A DNA stretch of 64,000 nt, from contig JAFSAO010000014.1 in NCBI GenBank assembly GCA_017440935.1, positions 114,652-178,651 on the forward strand, written 5' to 3'. This stretch comes from Opitutales bacterium. GTDB lineage: Bacteria; Verrucomicrobiota; Verrucomicrobiia; Opitutales; UBA953. How positions within the stretch are numbered: position 1 is the stretch's first letter; each line of letters starts with the position of its first letter. The notes below the pieces were generated by a model. It ran no database searches and was not told the DNA's origin. It was given only the letters and a program-made list of their open reading frames with translations. Shown in pieces: positions 16,020 to 25,039 of this stretch. The position numbers and the translations under genes are program-made.

Positions 16020-18695
16020 TTAGAAATTGGTGCCGAACGAGAATTGGAGGCGCATACCGTCGTCATTGTCGTCGTTGGCGTGAATCGGGAAACCGAAGTC
16101 GATGTTCATGAGGGCTCCGAGCATGAGGATGCGGAAGCCGAAGCCGATATCGTCGTTCCAATCATTGGGAGAAAAGTCAAACGAACCGGAATTGACGTAG
16201 CCGCCGTCGTAGAAAAACGCGAGGCGCAATTCGTCGAGCAGGCGAATGGTGTATTCGGCGGTGATGTAGGCACGGGATTCGCCGCCGGTGGGTTCGTCCC
16301 CGTCAAACGGGCCGACGTAGCCGTAGCGGAAGCCGCGCAAATTATACGGTCCGCCGAGATAGAGGCGTTCGAAAAACGGAACGTAGCTTCCGCCGTAAGA
16401 GTGCAGGGTGCCGATGCGTCCGCCGATTTTGAGCGAGTGGTCGTAGTCGATAATCGGGAACCATTGGGCGGCTTGAAGGTCGAGTCCGTAGTAATCGCAA
16501 TCGCCCATGAACGGACCGCCGACGACTTCCGCGTTGAAGCGGACGCGGTTTCCGCTGGTCGGGAACAGGACGTCGTCGCGCGTGTCGCGGGAAAGCGTGA
16601 TCCCGCCGCGCGAAAGAAGCGTGTAGCCTTCTTCGTCGCGAATGAATTGGGGAACGTCGTATTCGATGTCCTTAATTTCGTAGTTGTCGATTTTGTAGTA
16701 AACCTCGGCGCGAATTTTTTCGATGACGCGGCGGCTGACGTAGAGTTTTAATCCGGTGTCAACCGTGTTGTAATCGCTGGAAATGTAGCGGTTGGATTTG
16801 TGATAAGCGTCGTAGCCGAGGGCAAGTTCGCGACCGAAGAGCATCGGTTCTTCGAGCGATTGAATAATGGACGTGGAGCGCGTTCCGATTTGCACGCGGA
16901 AACGGAATTTTTGTCCGCCGCCGCGGAATTTGTTGCGATAGTTGAATAAATCGAAATTGCTCTGCTGAAATTCGGCAAAACCGGAAACGCTTTCGACCGT
17001 AGAAAAGCCCGCACCGAACGAGAGCGATCCCGTGCGTCCTTCGCGGACGGTGATGCGCATATCTTTTTGCGAGGGAATTCCCGTGTCGACGGGCTGAATC
17101 GAAACGTAGTCGAAATAGCGCGTCGCTTTCAGTCGGCGTTCGGACGTTTTCATGCGCACCATGTCGAAAACTTCGCCGGGCGAGATGACGAGGTCTCGCA
17201 GAAGAATTTCCGCTTTGGAAATATTGTTCCCGTCAATCGTGATGGAGCGCAGGTAGGATTTTTCTCCTTCGGAAACCTTGAAAACCAAATCGACTTCGCC
17301 GGTTTCGATGTTCGGTTCCTTGGAGACGGAAACGCGGGCGTTCAGGTAACCGACTTCGCCGTAATATTCGCGGATTTTCTGCACGGCAACGTCGACGGCG
17401 GCGGGAGAATACCACGTTCCCGTGAAAATGCGGTCGAAGCCGATTTCGTCGCGGCGGCGCACACCGCGCGGGGAAATATTTGCGAGCATTGAGACAATGC
17501 CTTTTTCCGTGAAGCGCTGGTGCTTTTCGCCGAGTTTGTTCCCGTCAATTTTGATGTTGCCGACGGTGTAACGGCGTCCTTCGTCGATTGCGATTTCGAT
17601 GGGCAGGTAGCCGACGGTTTCTTCGTTATTGACGGCGCAGTAGCCTTCGGCGAGTTCCTGTTCGGTCGGCGGGACGATTTTGACGTCAAGAAAACCGTTG
17701 TTCAGGTAGAACGTGCGCAGGTTTTCCATGTCGGTTTCAAATTTTGCGCGGTTGAAGTAGCCGTTGCTCGTCATCCACGAAAACTTGAACATACGGTTCG
17801 GAAAATCCGTAAAGTCCAGACCCCATGCCCACGAGGTCGTTTCCAAAAGTGCGCGCAATTCTTCGTCGGTAAATGTTTCGTTCCCGACAAAATCGACGGA
17901 TTCGATGCGTGTTTCGAGATTTTCCTTAATCTTGAAAACAACATAAGCCGTTCCCGTGCCCTCGTTGCGGCGGATTTCGTAGGTAACGTCGACGAAAGGA
18001 TAATCCTTACTGCGGTATTTTTCGCGGATTTTGCGTGCGGCGCGTTTAACGGCGGCTTCGTCGAGCGGCGCTCCCGCGACAATTCCGGCGGCGGAACATT
18101 CTTCCGAGAGTCCCGTCATGAACCAGCCGGAGGATGAATCGTGTTCGAGCGAGTCGTCTTCTTCGCGCGGATCGTGAATTGCGGCGATGTTGCGGCGCAC
18201 TTCCGTGCGCAGGTCCGAAGTGTCGCTGGACGTAATTGAGCCGCCGCTGATGGCGCGATTGCCCGTGAAAAACACGTCCGTCAAAATCGGGCGCGGAACG
18301 AGAACAACCGTGAGGTCCACGAGTCGAGTTTCCGGATCCAAAAGCGGTTCGATCCCGACGTAGTCGAAAAGCTCCGTGTCGTAGAGCGAGCGAATGGATT
18401 CCGCAACGTCCAGCGGGAGGAACGGTTTGCCTTCCGTCAGCGAGATGTGCGCGGCGATAACGTCGTCGCTGATTTTTCGCGCACCTTCAGATTTGTAGGA
18501 AATTTTTCCAACGGTGGGTTGCTCGTAAACTTTGCGGTCTGCGGCGGGAACGTTTGTGCCGGCAGCCTCGGACGCGGCGGGCGTTCCCGCAGATTGCGCA
18601 AACACGGCGGGCGTTCCCGCGCCGCAACACGTTGCCAAGGCAATTGCCGCGATGAAGAATTTTTTCTGAAAAATGACGGAGTCCGAAAAATGCAT
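16020..18695 (-). CDS. bamA: BamA, outer-membrane protein assembly factor
   Basis: This encodes 891 residues. The N-terminus carries a signal peptide (after MHFSDSVIFQKK) and a short Ala/Ser-rich linker. Several POTRA domains follow (about 60-530), recognisable in GYLNARVSVSKEPN, VSEGEKSYLRSITIDGN and ERRLKATRYFDYVSIQPV. The C-terminal Omp85 barrel (about 560-891) includes the lid-loop motif NLRGFRYG and ends in a phenylalanine (FSFGTNF), as expected for a barrel substrate signal. It inserts beta-barrel proteins into the outer membrane; the autotransporters in this window would be clients. It follows dnaB by 12 bases and precedes skp. Confidence 0.95.
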   Translation of the reverse strand: MHFSDSVIFQKKFFIAAIALATCCGAGTPAVFAQSAGTPAASEAAGTNVPAADRKVYEQPTVGKISYKSEGARKISDDVIAAHISLTEGKPFLPLDVAESIRSLYDTELFDYVGIEPLLDPETRLVDLTVVLVPRPILTDVFFTGNRAISGGSITSSDTSDLRTEVRRNIAAIHDPREEDDSLEHDSSSGWFMTGLSEECSAAGIVAGAPLDEAAVKRAARKIREKYRSKDYPFVDVTYEIRRNEGTGTAYVVFKIKENLETRIESVDFVGNETFTDEELRALLETTSWAWGLDFTDFPNRMFKFSWMTSNGYFNRAKFETDMENLRTFYLNNGFLDVKIVPPTEQELAEGYCAVNNEETVGYLPIEIAIDEGRRYTVGNIKIDGNKLGEKHQRFTEKGIVSMLANISPRGVRRRDEIGFDRIFTGTWYSPAAVDVAVQKIREYYGEVGYLNARVSVSKEPNIETGEVDLVFKVSEGEKSYLRSITIDGNNISKAEILLRDLVISPGEVFDMVRMKTSERRLKATRYFDYVSIQPVDTGIPSQKDMRITVREGRTGSLSFGAGFSTVESVSGFAEFQQSNFDLFNYRNKFRGGGQKFRFRVQIGTRSTSIIQSLEEPMLFGRELALGYDAYHKSNRYISSDYNTVDTGLKLYVSRRVIEKIRAEVYYKIDNYEIKDIEYDVPQFIRDEEGYTLLSRGGITLSRDTRDDVLFPTSGNRVRFNAEVVGGPFMGDCDYYGLDLQAAQWFPIIDYDHSLKIGGRIGTLHSYGGSYVPFFERLYLGGPYNLRGFRYGYVGPFDGDEPTGGESRAYITAEYTIRLLDELRLAFFYDGGYVNSGSFDFSPNDWNDDIGFGFRILMLGALMNIDFGFPIHANDDNDDGMRLQFSFGTNF

Positions 18696-18707
18696 GGGGC
18701 GGGATTT

Positions 18708-20198
18708 TTATTCGTTCGGGTCCCGGACGTTGAGTTCCGGCTCGGAAAAGAGCGTGAGATCGCCGTGGAAAATGAGCGGGATTTCCCCGACCGGTCCGTT
18801 ACGTTGCTTGGCGATAATAAGGGTGCGCTGGTAAACGCCGGCGATGCGCGCTTCCTCGTCGGTTTCTTTTTTGCCTCGGGCTTTGTCGATGAGCATCACG
18901 ACGTCCGCGTCCTGCTCAATGGAACCGGATTCGCGCAAGTCACTCACGCGCGGGGCGCGGTTTTCGTCTTCGGATTTACGATTGAGCTGGGCGAGGGCGA
19001 TAATCGGAATTCCGAATTCTTTCGCCATGGCTTTGATGGAGCGCGAGGCTTCGGCAATTTGCTGTTCGCGGGAAACGGAGTTGTCCGTTCCGTTAATCAG
19101 TTGCAAATAGTCGATGACGATGAGGTCAAGTTTTGTGCGGGAATGCAGGCGCCGGGCCTTGGCGCGCATTTCCATGATGGTTTGTCCGCCGACGTCGTCG
19201 ATGTAAAGTTTTCGCGATTTGAAATCCCGTGCGGCGAGGGCGAGCTTTTTGTGTTCGTCCGCTTTTGCGAACCCGCGCTGAACCTCGCGCAGTTTTACGC
19301 GGGAATGCGAGGCGAGTAGGCGCAGTTGCAGGTCTTGCGCCGTCATTTCGAGCGAGAACATCAGGACGTTCAGCCCTGCGTTGCCTTTTTTTGTTTGGTC
19401 AAAAAGCGCCGCTTCGATGAAGTTGAGTGCGATGGAGGTTTTCCCCATCCCCGGGCGTGCCGCGATGACGATCATTTGCCCGGGATGAAGACCGAAAGTC
19501 ATTTGGTCGAGACGCTTAAATCCGGTCGGAATTCCCGTGATTGCGCCTTTGCTTTGCGCCATGCGCGAAATCATTGCGAGCGCGTTGTCGAGCGGACCGT
19601 TCGGGTCGCCGATGAGCTGGGCACTTTCCTGCACACGGTCGTTTGCAATATCTAAAAAGTTTTTTTCTACTTTGTTTAAGAGGCTTTCGATAGTGTCGGA
19701 ATAGGTGTAAGCATCTTCGACTGTCTGCCTTCCAGTAGAAATGAGTTTCCTCCGGAAATATTTTTCTCGGACGATTTCAAGCCAGTGTATTGAGTGTGCT
19801 GTTGTCTCTATTCTTGCGGTGAGGTCGTTAATGTAGATGAACCCTCCTGCAATCCCAAGGCTGCCCCTGTCTTCGAGGAAACTTTTTAGAGTGATTTCAT
19901 CGATGACGGTGTTTGCGGCACTTAGCTTTAGGCACGCATCGTAAATTATCTGGTGTTCAGTTTTGAAAAAGTATTCGGGGGTGACTTTCTTCTCGATGCA
20001 GGTATTTAGAATGTCACCGCCATCGTCAATTATGATAGCGGCAAGAATTGCTTGCTCTGCTTCAACGTTGTGTGGCGGAATCCGATCGTCGGGGGTAGTG
20101 CCTGCCTGTTTGGGCTGTCGATTATGCGTAGCAACGTTCCCGCGCGGTTTGGGCGCGGGTGCGGAATACGGTTCTGCGTTTTCGAAAGATTCCGACAT
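18708..20198 (-). CDS. dnaB: Replicative DNA helicase DnaB
   Basis: This encodes 496 residues. An N-terminal Pro/Asn-rich leader (about 1-40) precedes PPHNVEAEQAILAAIIID, the usual start of the DnaB N-terminal domain. The RecA-like motor follows with Walker A ARPGMGKTSIALNF, the DnaB motif FSLEMTAQDLQLRLLAS, Walker B LDLIVIDYLQLI and RESGSIEQDADVVMLI. The segment 19,640-20,120 (N-terminal domain) is visibly more AT-rich and uses different codons (AGT, CTT, ATA, AGA) from the rest, suggesting a recombinational patch. dnaB is 12 bases upstream of bamA and probably co-transcribed with it, which is unusual. Confidence 0.95.
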   Translation of the reverse strand: MSESFENAEPYSAPAPKPRGNVATHNRQPKQAGTTPDDRIPPHNVEAEQAILAAIIIDDGGDILNTCIEKKVTPEYFFKTEHQIIYDACLKLSAANTVIDEITLKSFLEDRGSLGIAGGFIYINDLTARIETTAHSIHWLEIVREKYFRRKLISTGRQTVEDAYTYSDTIESLLNKVEKNFLDIANDRVQESAQLIGDPNGPLDNALAMISRMAQSKGAITGIPTGFKRLDQMTFGLHPGQMIVIAARPGMGKTSIALNFIEAALFDQTKKGNAGLNVLMFSLEMTAQDLQLRLLASHSRVKLREVQRGFAKADEHKKLALAARDFKSRKLYIDDVGGQTIMEMRAKARRLHSRTKLDLIVIDYLQLINGTDNSVSREQQIAEASRSIKAMAKEFGIPIIALAQLNRKSEDENRAPRVSDLRESGSIEQDADVVMLIDKARGKKETDEEARIAGVYQRTLIIAKQRNGPVGEIPLIFHGDLTLFSEPELNVRDPNE

Positions 20199-20456
20199 GG
20201 TTAGAAGAAAAGCAGTCTGACGGTTTTTCTCTGTCGAGACAACGGAAAAGGCGGACGGATTTTTGAGGCGTGTCCGGACGGAGAAATGCAGGTGTTTGAA
20301 ATTTCTCGGCGATTTGTATTTTCGGGCGGGAACGCGGCGGCGGTTTTTCTATTTCCTTGCATTTTAAGGCGGAAAGGGGTTTCCTTTCCGTAAAAATGCG
20401 GCAGTTTTCAGATTCGTCTGTCGCGGCGACAACCCCCTATTTACCCATCTTTTTAT
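20199..20456. other. Divergent intergenic region with a perfect hairpin
   Basis: This region separates dnaB (leftward) from the autotransporter protease (rightward) and must hold both promoters. CGGAAAGG (20370-20377) pairs perfectly with CCTTTCCG (20383-20390). The stretch just before the protease start is pyrimidine-rich (CCCCCTATTTACCCATC) with no Shine-Dalgarno sequence. Confidence 0.5.
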
Positions 20457-23400
20457 ATGAAAGTTCGTTTACCTCTTTCGCTTCTGTTTGCGTGCGCGGT
20501 TTCTTCCGTTGCCGCCGTTCCCGCGCTCGCGGCGGATTCCTCTTCCGCTTTAATCGTAGACCCGACGAAGCCGACCGCCGTTTTTAGCGACAAGCTCCTG
20601 AGCAAGCAATGGCAGTGGTATTTGAGCAAGGACGGCGTGAATATCGTTCCCGTGTGGCAACAGGGGATTACGGGAAGCGGTGTCGTTATCGGGATTATGG
20701 ACAGCTGGGTCGAACCGAATCACGAAGACCTGAACGTTTCGCCGTATAACCCGACGAACGATGCTTACAACGGGCAAGGGTTGAGTAAGGATTTTGTCGG
20801 GAGCGAAGTTATTCCGACCGATAATCCGGAGACGGAAGAAGACGAGTCGCAAACGCAGATTTATACGGATGAAGACCACGGGCAATTTGTTGCCGGGATG
20901 GCGGGCGCAATCGGCGGGAACGACATCGGTGTCGTCGGCGCTGCTCCGGGTGCGACTATTGCCGGGTTGCATATCAGCCTCTCCTCTGATCAGGAAATTT
21001 ACGATGCGTCTTATTGGGGTTCCGGCGTAAGCGTTGACGCGACAACCGGTGCCATTTCCTACACGAACGATGCGGCGATTCAGGTGAAAAACTGCTCGTT
21101 CGGCAGCGTTTACAATCAGAAAGGCGACGAAGGTTTCTGGAAAGCGATTTCTGCGACTTCTGCGAATAACGTGATTTATGTTTTTGCCGCCGGAAATTCT
21201 CGTGGTGAAGATGCCACGAATTGGCCGGGAACGACCGGTTGGGACAGCACCGGAAGTTGCCCGGACATTATCAATGTCGGTGCAACAAATAAAGACGGGC
21301 GTTACACGTCGTTCTCCTGCTTCGGTTCCAATATTTTTGTTTCCGCTCCCGGCGAACAGGTTGTTTCCACGGACAGAACGGGCGAACTCGGCTACAATGC
21401 CGGAGGCTTGGCGTCTTCATCGGACTCCGGCAGCGACGATTCAAGCAGTACCACGGGAACGGCTATCGCAAACGCGAATTACGCGGCGAGTGACGGAACG
21501 TCGTTTTCCGCGCCGCTCGTTTCGGGCGTAATTGCGCTCGGCAAACAGATTTGCGCCCCGATGGACGCGCGTTGGGCAAAGCACGCGCTCGCATATTCCT
21601 CCGGCGGAGGGATAACGCCGAATATCGACTATATCTGGGACGAAAACACCAAAACTTATGTCCAAAAAAGCGGATATTCTGAAGAATCCGTCGATTCGGA
21701 AACCGGAGAAGAAGTGACGACTACGCGCATAAAAACCGGAGATTGGGCATACAACAAAGCCTCCGGGCTCTGGTTTAACAACAATTACGGCTTCGGATTG
21801 ATAAATCCGGAAGGGTTTGTGGAAAAAGTGCGCGACATCGCCTACACGACGGTGCAAACGATGTATACGGCAACGTCGACGGCGATTACCGCCGGGGAAT
21901 CTGCGGAAAAATCCGGCGTTTGGGGAACGGACTTTGCCGTTTCCGTTTCCGGCATCGGGGATGACGGTTCGCGCCACTCTCTTCTGAATCAAAATGTGGA
22001 AACCGTTTCCGTGACGGTGAATTTCTCTGAGGCGGCGATAGCGAGCGCAGGCTTTAATCTTTCCTCGTTGAAAGTGATTTTGACGGATCCGAACGGCTAT
22101 GAAAGTGTGCTCGTTCAGAAAGGCACGGGAGACCCTGAGATTTCGGTTTCCGGCGTGGGTATCACGAGTTATACGTTCCTTTCCAACGCATTTTGGGGAG
22201 GCGCCTATACGGGAACGGGAGATTGGAAAGTGCGCGTTGAGTATGACGGCTTGGTTTCCGGCGGAGCATCCGTCGATATGAAAAACTGGGTATCCGTCGG
22301 CGCTGTCGATTTCAGAATGGGCAACGTCGTTAACGAAGGCTTCCTTGCGGTTTCTTCTGACGTGAACGCGCACGCGCTTGTTTTGGACAGCGAATCTTTT
22401 GCGGTCGTTGCGGGCGGAAAATTTTTGGTTGAAGATGCCGTTTATGTGAACGGCGGAAATTTCCTCGTGGCTGACGGGGGAACCGTCGGCGCGTATGATG
22501 ACGCGAAGCTGAAAAAAGGCGCCGTGTTTGTTCAAAACGGGGGAACGGCGACTATTGAAGGAGCGGCGAATTTTGCTCGCGGAATCCATGTCAACGGCGG
22601 GGTGTTCAATTTGGATGCCACGGTAACGGTCGGCACGGGAACGTTTGTCAACGGCGGAACATTCGTCGTGAAAAAGAATGTGGACGGCGTGTCTGTCTCT
22701 GCGGGAGACGTAACGGTTCGCGGGAACGGATCAGTCGTTTTGGAATCCGGTGCGAATTTCGGTTCGTCCGTTACGCTTGAAGGCGGTTCGCTTGTTGCGG
22801 GCGGTTCATCGAGCGGTTCAAATGTCGTAGTTTTGGGCGGGAACGCAAGTTTCTCGGGCGGGTCTTCGTTCGCATCCGTTAGCGTCGGGCGCAACGAAGT
22901 GCTCAAAACGGAAACGGACAAAGACGGAAATCCCGTAACGACCGTGGAAGTTGAAAAGCGCGGCGGGCAAGCTGTTTTCTCCGGAAAGGTTACGACTTCC
23001 GGCATCAGTTTCAGCGGCGATGCGGTTGGTGTGGTCAATGAAGGAAGCACAATCAACACGACTGCGACGGCGGTTTCCGTTGCCGGAGATGCCGTGTTGA
23101 GCCTCGTTCAACGCACGGCAATTACCGGAGATCTTTCCGTGTCGGAACGCGGATCCGCGGTTTGGAGCGGAACCACGAGCGCCAAGAGTATTTCCGTTAC
23201 CGGCGGGGCGCTGGTCGCGAACGGCGATACTGTTTTGACCACGACAAACGGTGTGAAGATCGCTTCCGGCGGAACGTTTAAAGTCGGGAAAACGGAGCTC
23301 AACGGCACGCTCACTGTCGATGCCGGAGCAACGCTTGAATTTGATTCCCGTTCCCGCACGGATTCGGATTATCTTAGCTTGGACAGCGCGTCGTCTCTGA

Positions 23401-24920
23401 TTTTGGCGGAGCCGACGGAAGACTCGTCGGTTACGACGTTGAAGTATCGTTTCGGGAACGCGATCCCGTATGAAGCGGACGTGATTCGCATGGAAGCGAC
23501 CGGAGAGTCATTCTCCGATGAAACGATCGCAGCGGCAAAAGCCGTCAACGTCGAACTCGGAGAAGGCACTCCGAAAATTTTGGTCGCACAGGCGGACGGA
23601 TCTTTCCGTCAGGACAATTTGAAGTTTGCCTTGAAGGAAGTCGTGAAAGACGAGAAGGCTTCGTTCGTTTTGACGACGACGCAGGCATTCGACAATCTTC
23701 ACCTTTATTACGCGGGACAAACCGAGTTGCAGTCGGCTGTTCAGTCGACATTGTTACGCAACGAAGCTCAGGCGGCATCGTTCCTCAAGGAATTTAACGC
23801 TGTGGAAGAAGTTTCCGTGTTGCTTTCTACATACGAAAAAGTCGGCGTGCCGTCCAACGTGGTTGCGATTGACGAGTTGCACGACAAGCAGGCGAATGCG
23901 ATTACGGGAGCGGTTTCCCGCCGTTCCCGCGAGCTCCGTAGCGGGTTCATTCACTACGATGTGTGGAGCAATCCGCTTCTCGGAAGTAGTGGCTTCTCGT
24001 TCTCGGCACGTCCGAATCTGGTCGCGGCAAAAGGTTTTGTGCCTTACATGCTTGAGGAAGCGGATTATCCGGTGATGATTTGGGCAAACGGCGGTTACTC
24101 GTTCTCGGAAGCGGACGACGGCGCGATGTCCGTAACCTCCACCAAGTCTAATATGCTCAACGTGGCGTTAGGCGCGGATTACAGCATCAACGAAAATCTC
24201 GCGGCAGGCGTCTTCATCGGCTACACGAGCGGACGCACGAAGTTTGACGACGGCGGGCGCACCGAAATCCAATCCCGCAACATCGGCGTTTACCTTACGG
24301 GAAGCAAGACGGACGATCTCGGCTCCTACTACGGAACGGCACTTGCGTCGTTCGGCTTTGAGGAATACGATTTTTCCCGAAAATTCTCTTTGGGAAGCCT
24401 GAGTTCCTCGGCGACGGCTTCGCCGGACGGTTGGCAGGGAATCCTTTTCCTCGAAGGCGGCTACGAGTGGAAAATGGAAAAATTCTCCATGGGTCCGTCG
24501 GTTTCCGTGCGCTACGTTTCAAACAATATCGACGGCTACACGGAATCTTCCACCGATACATGGATGCGACAGGAAGTGGACGATGTGAACTACGATTCGT
24601 TGCAAACAAGCCTCGGTTGGCGCTTTGCTTACCGCGCGGATTTTGAAACGGTTTCGCTCTTGCCGGAAGCCCGCGTTTCCTGGAATCACGAATTTCTCGG
24701 CACGGACGAAGATTTCGACGCAAAACTCGCGATGGCAGGCGCGGATGCATACACTTGCACAATCGCCGATACGGGCGACGACTACATGTCCGTCGGTGTC
24801 GGTCTGACGATGATGCTCGGCGAGGTTTCCACGATTTCGCTCGACTACGATATGCAGTTCCTTCGCGACGATGCGGATCCCGTTCATTCCGTCAACGCGA
24901 TGTTCCGCACGCGTTTCTAA
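20457..24920 (+). CDS. Subtilisin-like autotransporter serine protease
   Basis: This encodes 1487 residues. Signal peptide 1-26 (ends VPALA-A). The S8 peptidase domain spans about 60-450, with catalytic Asp82 (VVIGIMDSW), His141 (DEDHGQFVAGM) and Ser349 (SDGTSFSAP). Residues about 475-620 resemble a proprotein-convertase P domain (SVTVNFSEAAI, LSSLKVILTDPNG). A passenger of Gly/Val/Ser-rich beta-helix repeats (FVNGGTFVVKKNV, VTVRGNGSVVLESG) runs to about 1070. A linker (about 1090-1190) precedes the C-terminal autotransporter barrel (about 1200-1487), which ends in Phe (AMFRTRF). It should be exported by Sec, inserted with BamA help, and display or release a surface protease. The start follows a pyrimidine-rich leader. 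A terminator follows the gene. Confidence 0.9.
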   Translation: MKVRLPLSLLFACAVSSVAAVPALAADSSSALIVDPTKPTAVFSDKLLSKQWQWYLSKDGVNIVPVWQQGITGSGVVIGIMDSWVEPNHEDLNVSPYNPTNDAYNGQGLSKDFVGSEVIPTDNPETEEDESQTQIYTDEDHGQFVAGMAGAIGGNDIGVVGAAPGATIAGLHISLSSDQEIYDASYWGSGVSVDATTGAISYTNDAAIQVKNCSFGSVYNQKGDEGFWKAISATSANNVIYVFAAGNSRGEDATNWPGTTGWDSTGSCPDIINVGATNKDGRYTSFSCFGSNIFVSAPGEQVVSTDRTGELGYNAGGLASSSDSGSDDSSSTTGTAIANANYAASDGTSFSAPLVSGVIALGKQICAPMDARWAKHALAYSSGGGITPNIDYIWDENTKTYVQKSGYSEESVDSETGEEVTTTRIKTGDWAYNKASGLWFNNNYGFGLINPEGFVEKVRDIAYTTVQTMYTATSTAITAGESAEKSGVWGTDFAVSVSGIGDDGSRHSLLNQNVETVSVTVNFSEAAIASAGFNLSSLKVILTDPNGYESVLVQKGTGDPEISVSGVGITSYTFLSNAFWGGAYTGTGDWKVRVEYDGLVSGGASVDMKNWVSVGAVDFRMGNVVNEGFLAVSSDVNAHALVLDSESFAVVAGGKFLVEDAVYVNGGNFLVADGGTVGAYDDAKLKKGAVFVQNGGTATIEGAANFARGIHVNGGVFNLDATVTVGTGTFVNGGTFVVKKNVDGVSVSAGDVTVRGNGSVVLESGANFGSSVTLEGGSLVAGGSSSGSNVVVLGGNASFSGGSSFASVSVGRNEVLKTETDKDGNPVTTVEVEKRGGQAVFSGKVTTSGISFSGDAVGVVNEGSTINTTATAVSVAGDAVLSLVQRTAITGDLSVSERGSAVWSGTTSAKSISVTGGALVANGDTVLTTTNGVKIASGGTFKVGKTELNGTLTVDAGATLEFDSRSRTDSDYLSLDSASSLILAEPTEDSSVTTLKYRFGNAIPYEADVIRMEATGESFSDETIAAAKAVNVELGEGTPKILVAQADGSFRQDNLKFALKEVVKDEKASFVLTTTQAFDNLHLYYAGQTELQSAVQSTLLRNEAQAASFLKEFNAVEEVSVLLSTYEKVGVPSNVVAIDELHDKQANAITGAVSRRSRELRSGFIHYDVWSNPLLGSSGFSFSARPNLVAAKGFVPYMLEEADYPVMIWANGGYSFSEADDGAMSVTSTKSNMLNVALGADYSINENLAAGVFIGYTSGRTKFDDGGRTEIQSRNIGVYLTGSKTDDLGSYYGTALASFGFEEYDFSRKFSLGSLSSSATASPDGWQGILFLEGGYEWKMEKFSMGPSVSVRYVSNNIDGYTESSTDTWMRQEVDDVNYDSLQTSLGWRFAYRADFETVSLLPEARVSWNHEFLGTDEDFDAKLAMAGADAYTCTIADTGDDYMSVGVGLTMMLGEVSTISLDYDMQFLRDDADPVHSVNAMFRTRF

Positions 24921-24947
24921 GCCGGACGAAAGTTTTTTTACACGCAG

Positions 24948-24984
24948 AACGTTCCCGCGACTTCCTCGCGGGAACGTTTTTTTT
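24948..24984 (+). terminator. Intrinsic terminator after the autotransporter protease (octamer pair)
   Basis: AACGTTCCCGCGA (24948-24960) pairs with TCGCGGGAACGTT (from 24966), followed by eight T. Confidence 0.93.
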
Positions 24985-25039
24985 GTGAGTAAAAAAAAAT
25001 CGCAGGCCGGGAACGCGGCGGCTAATCTTCCACACCTTT

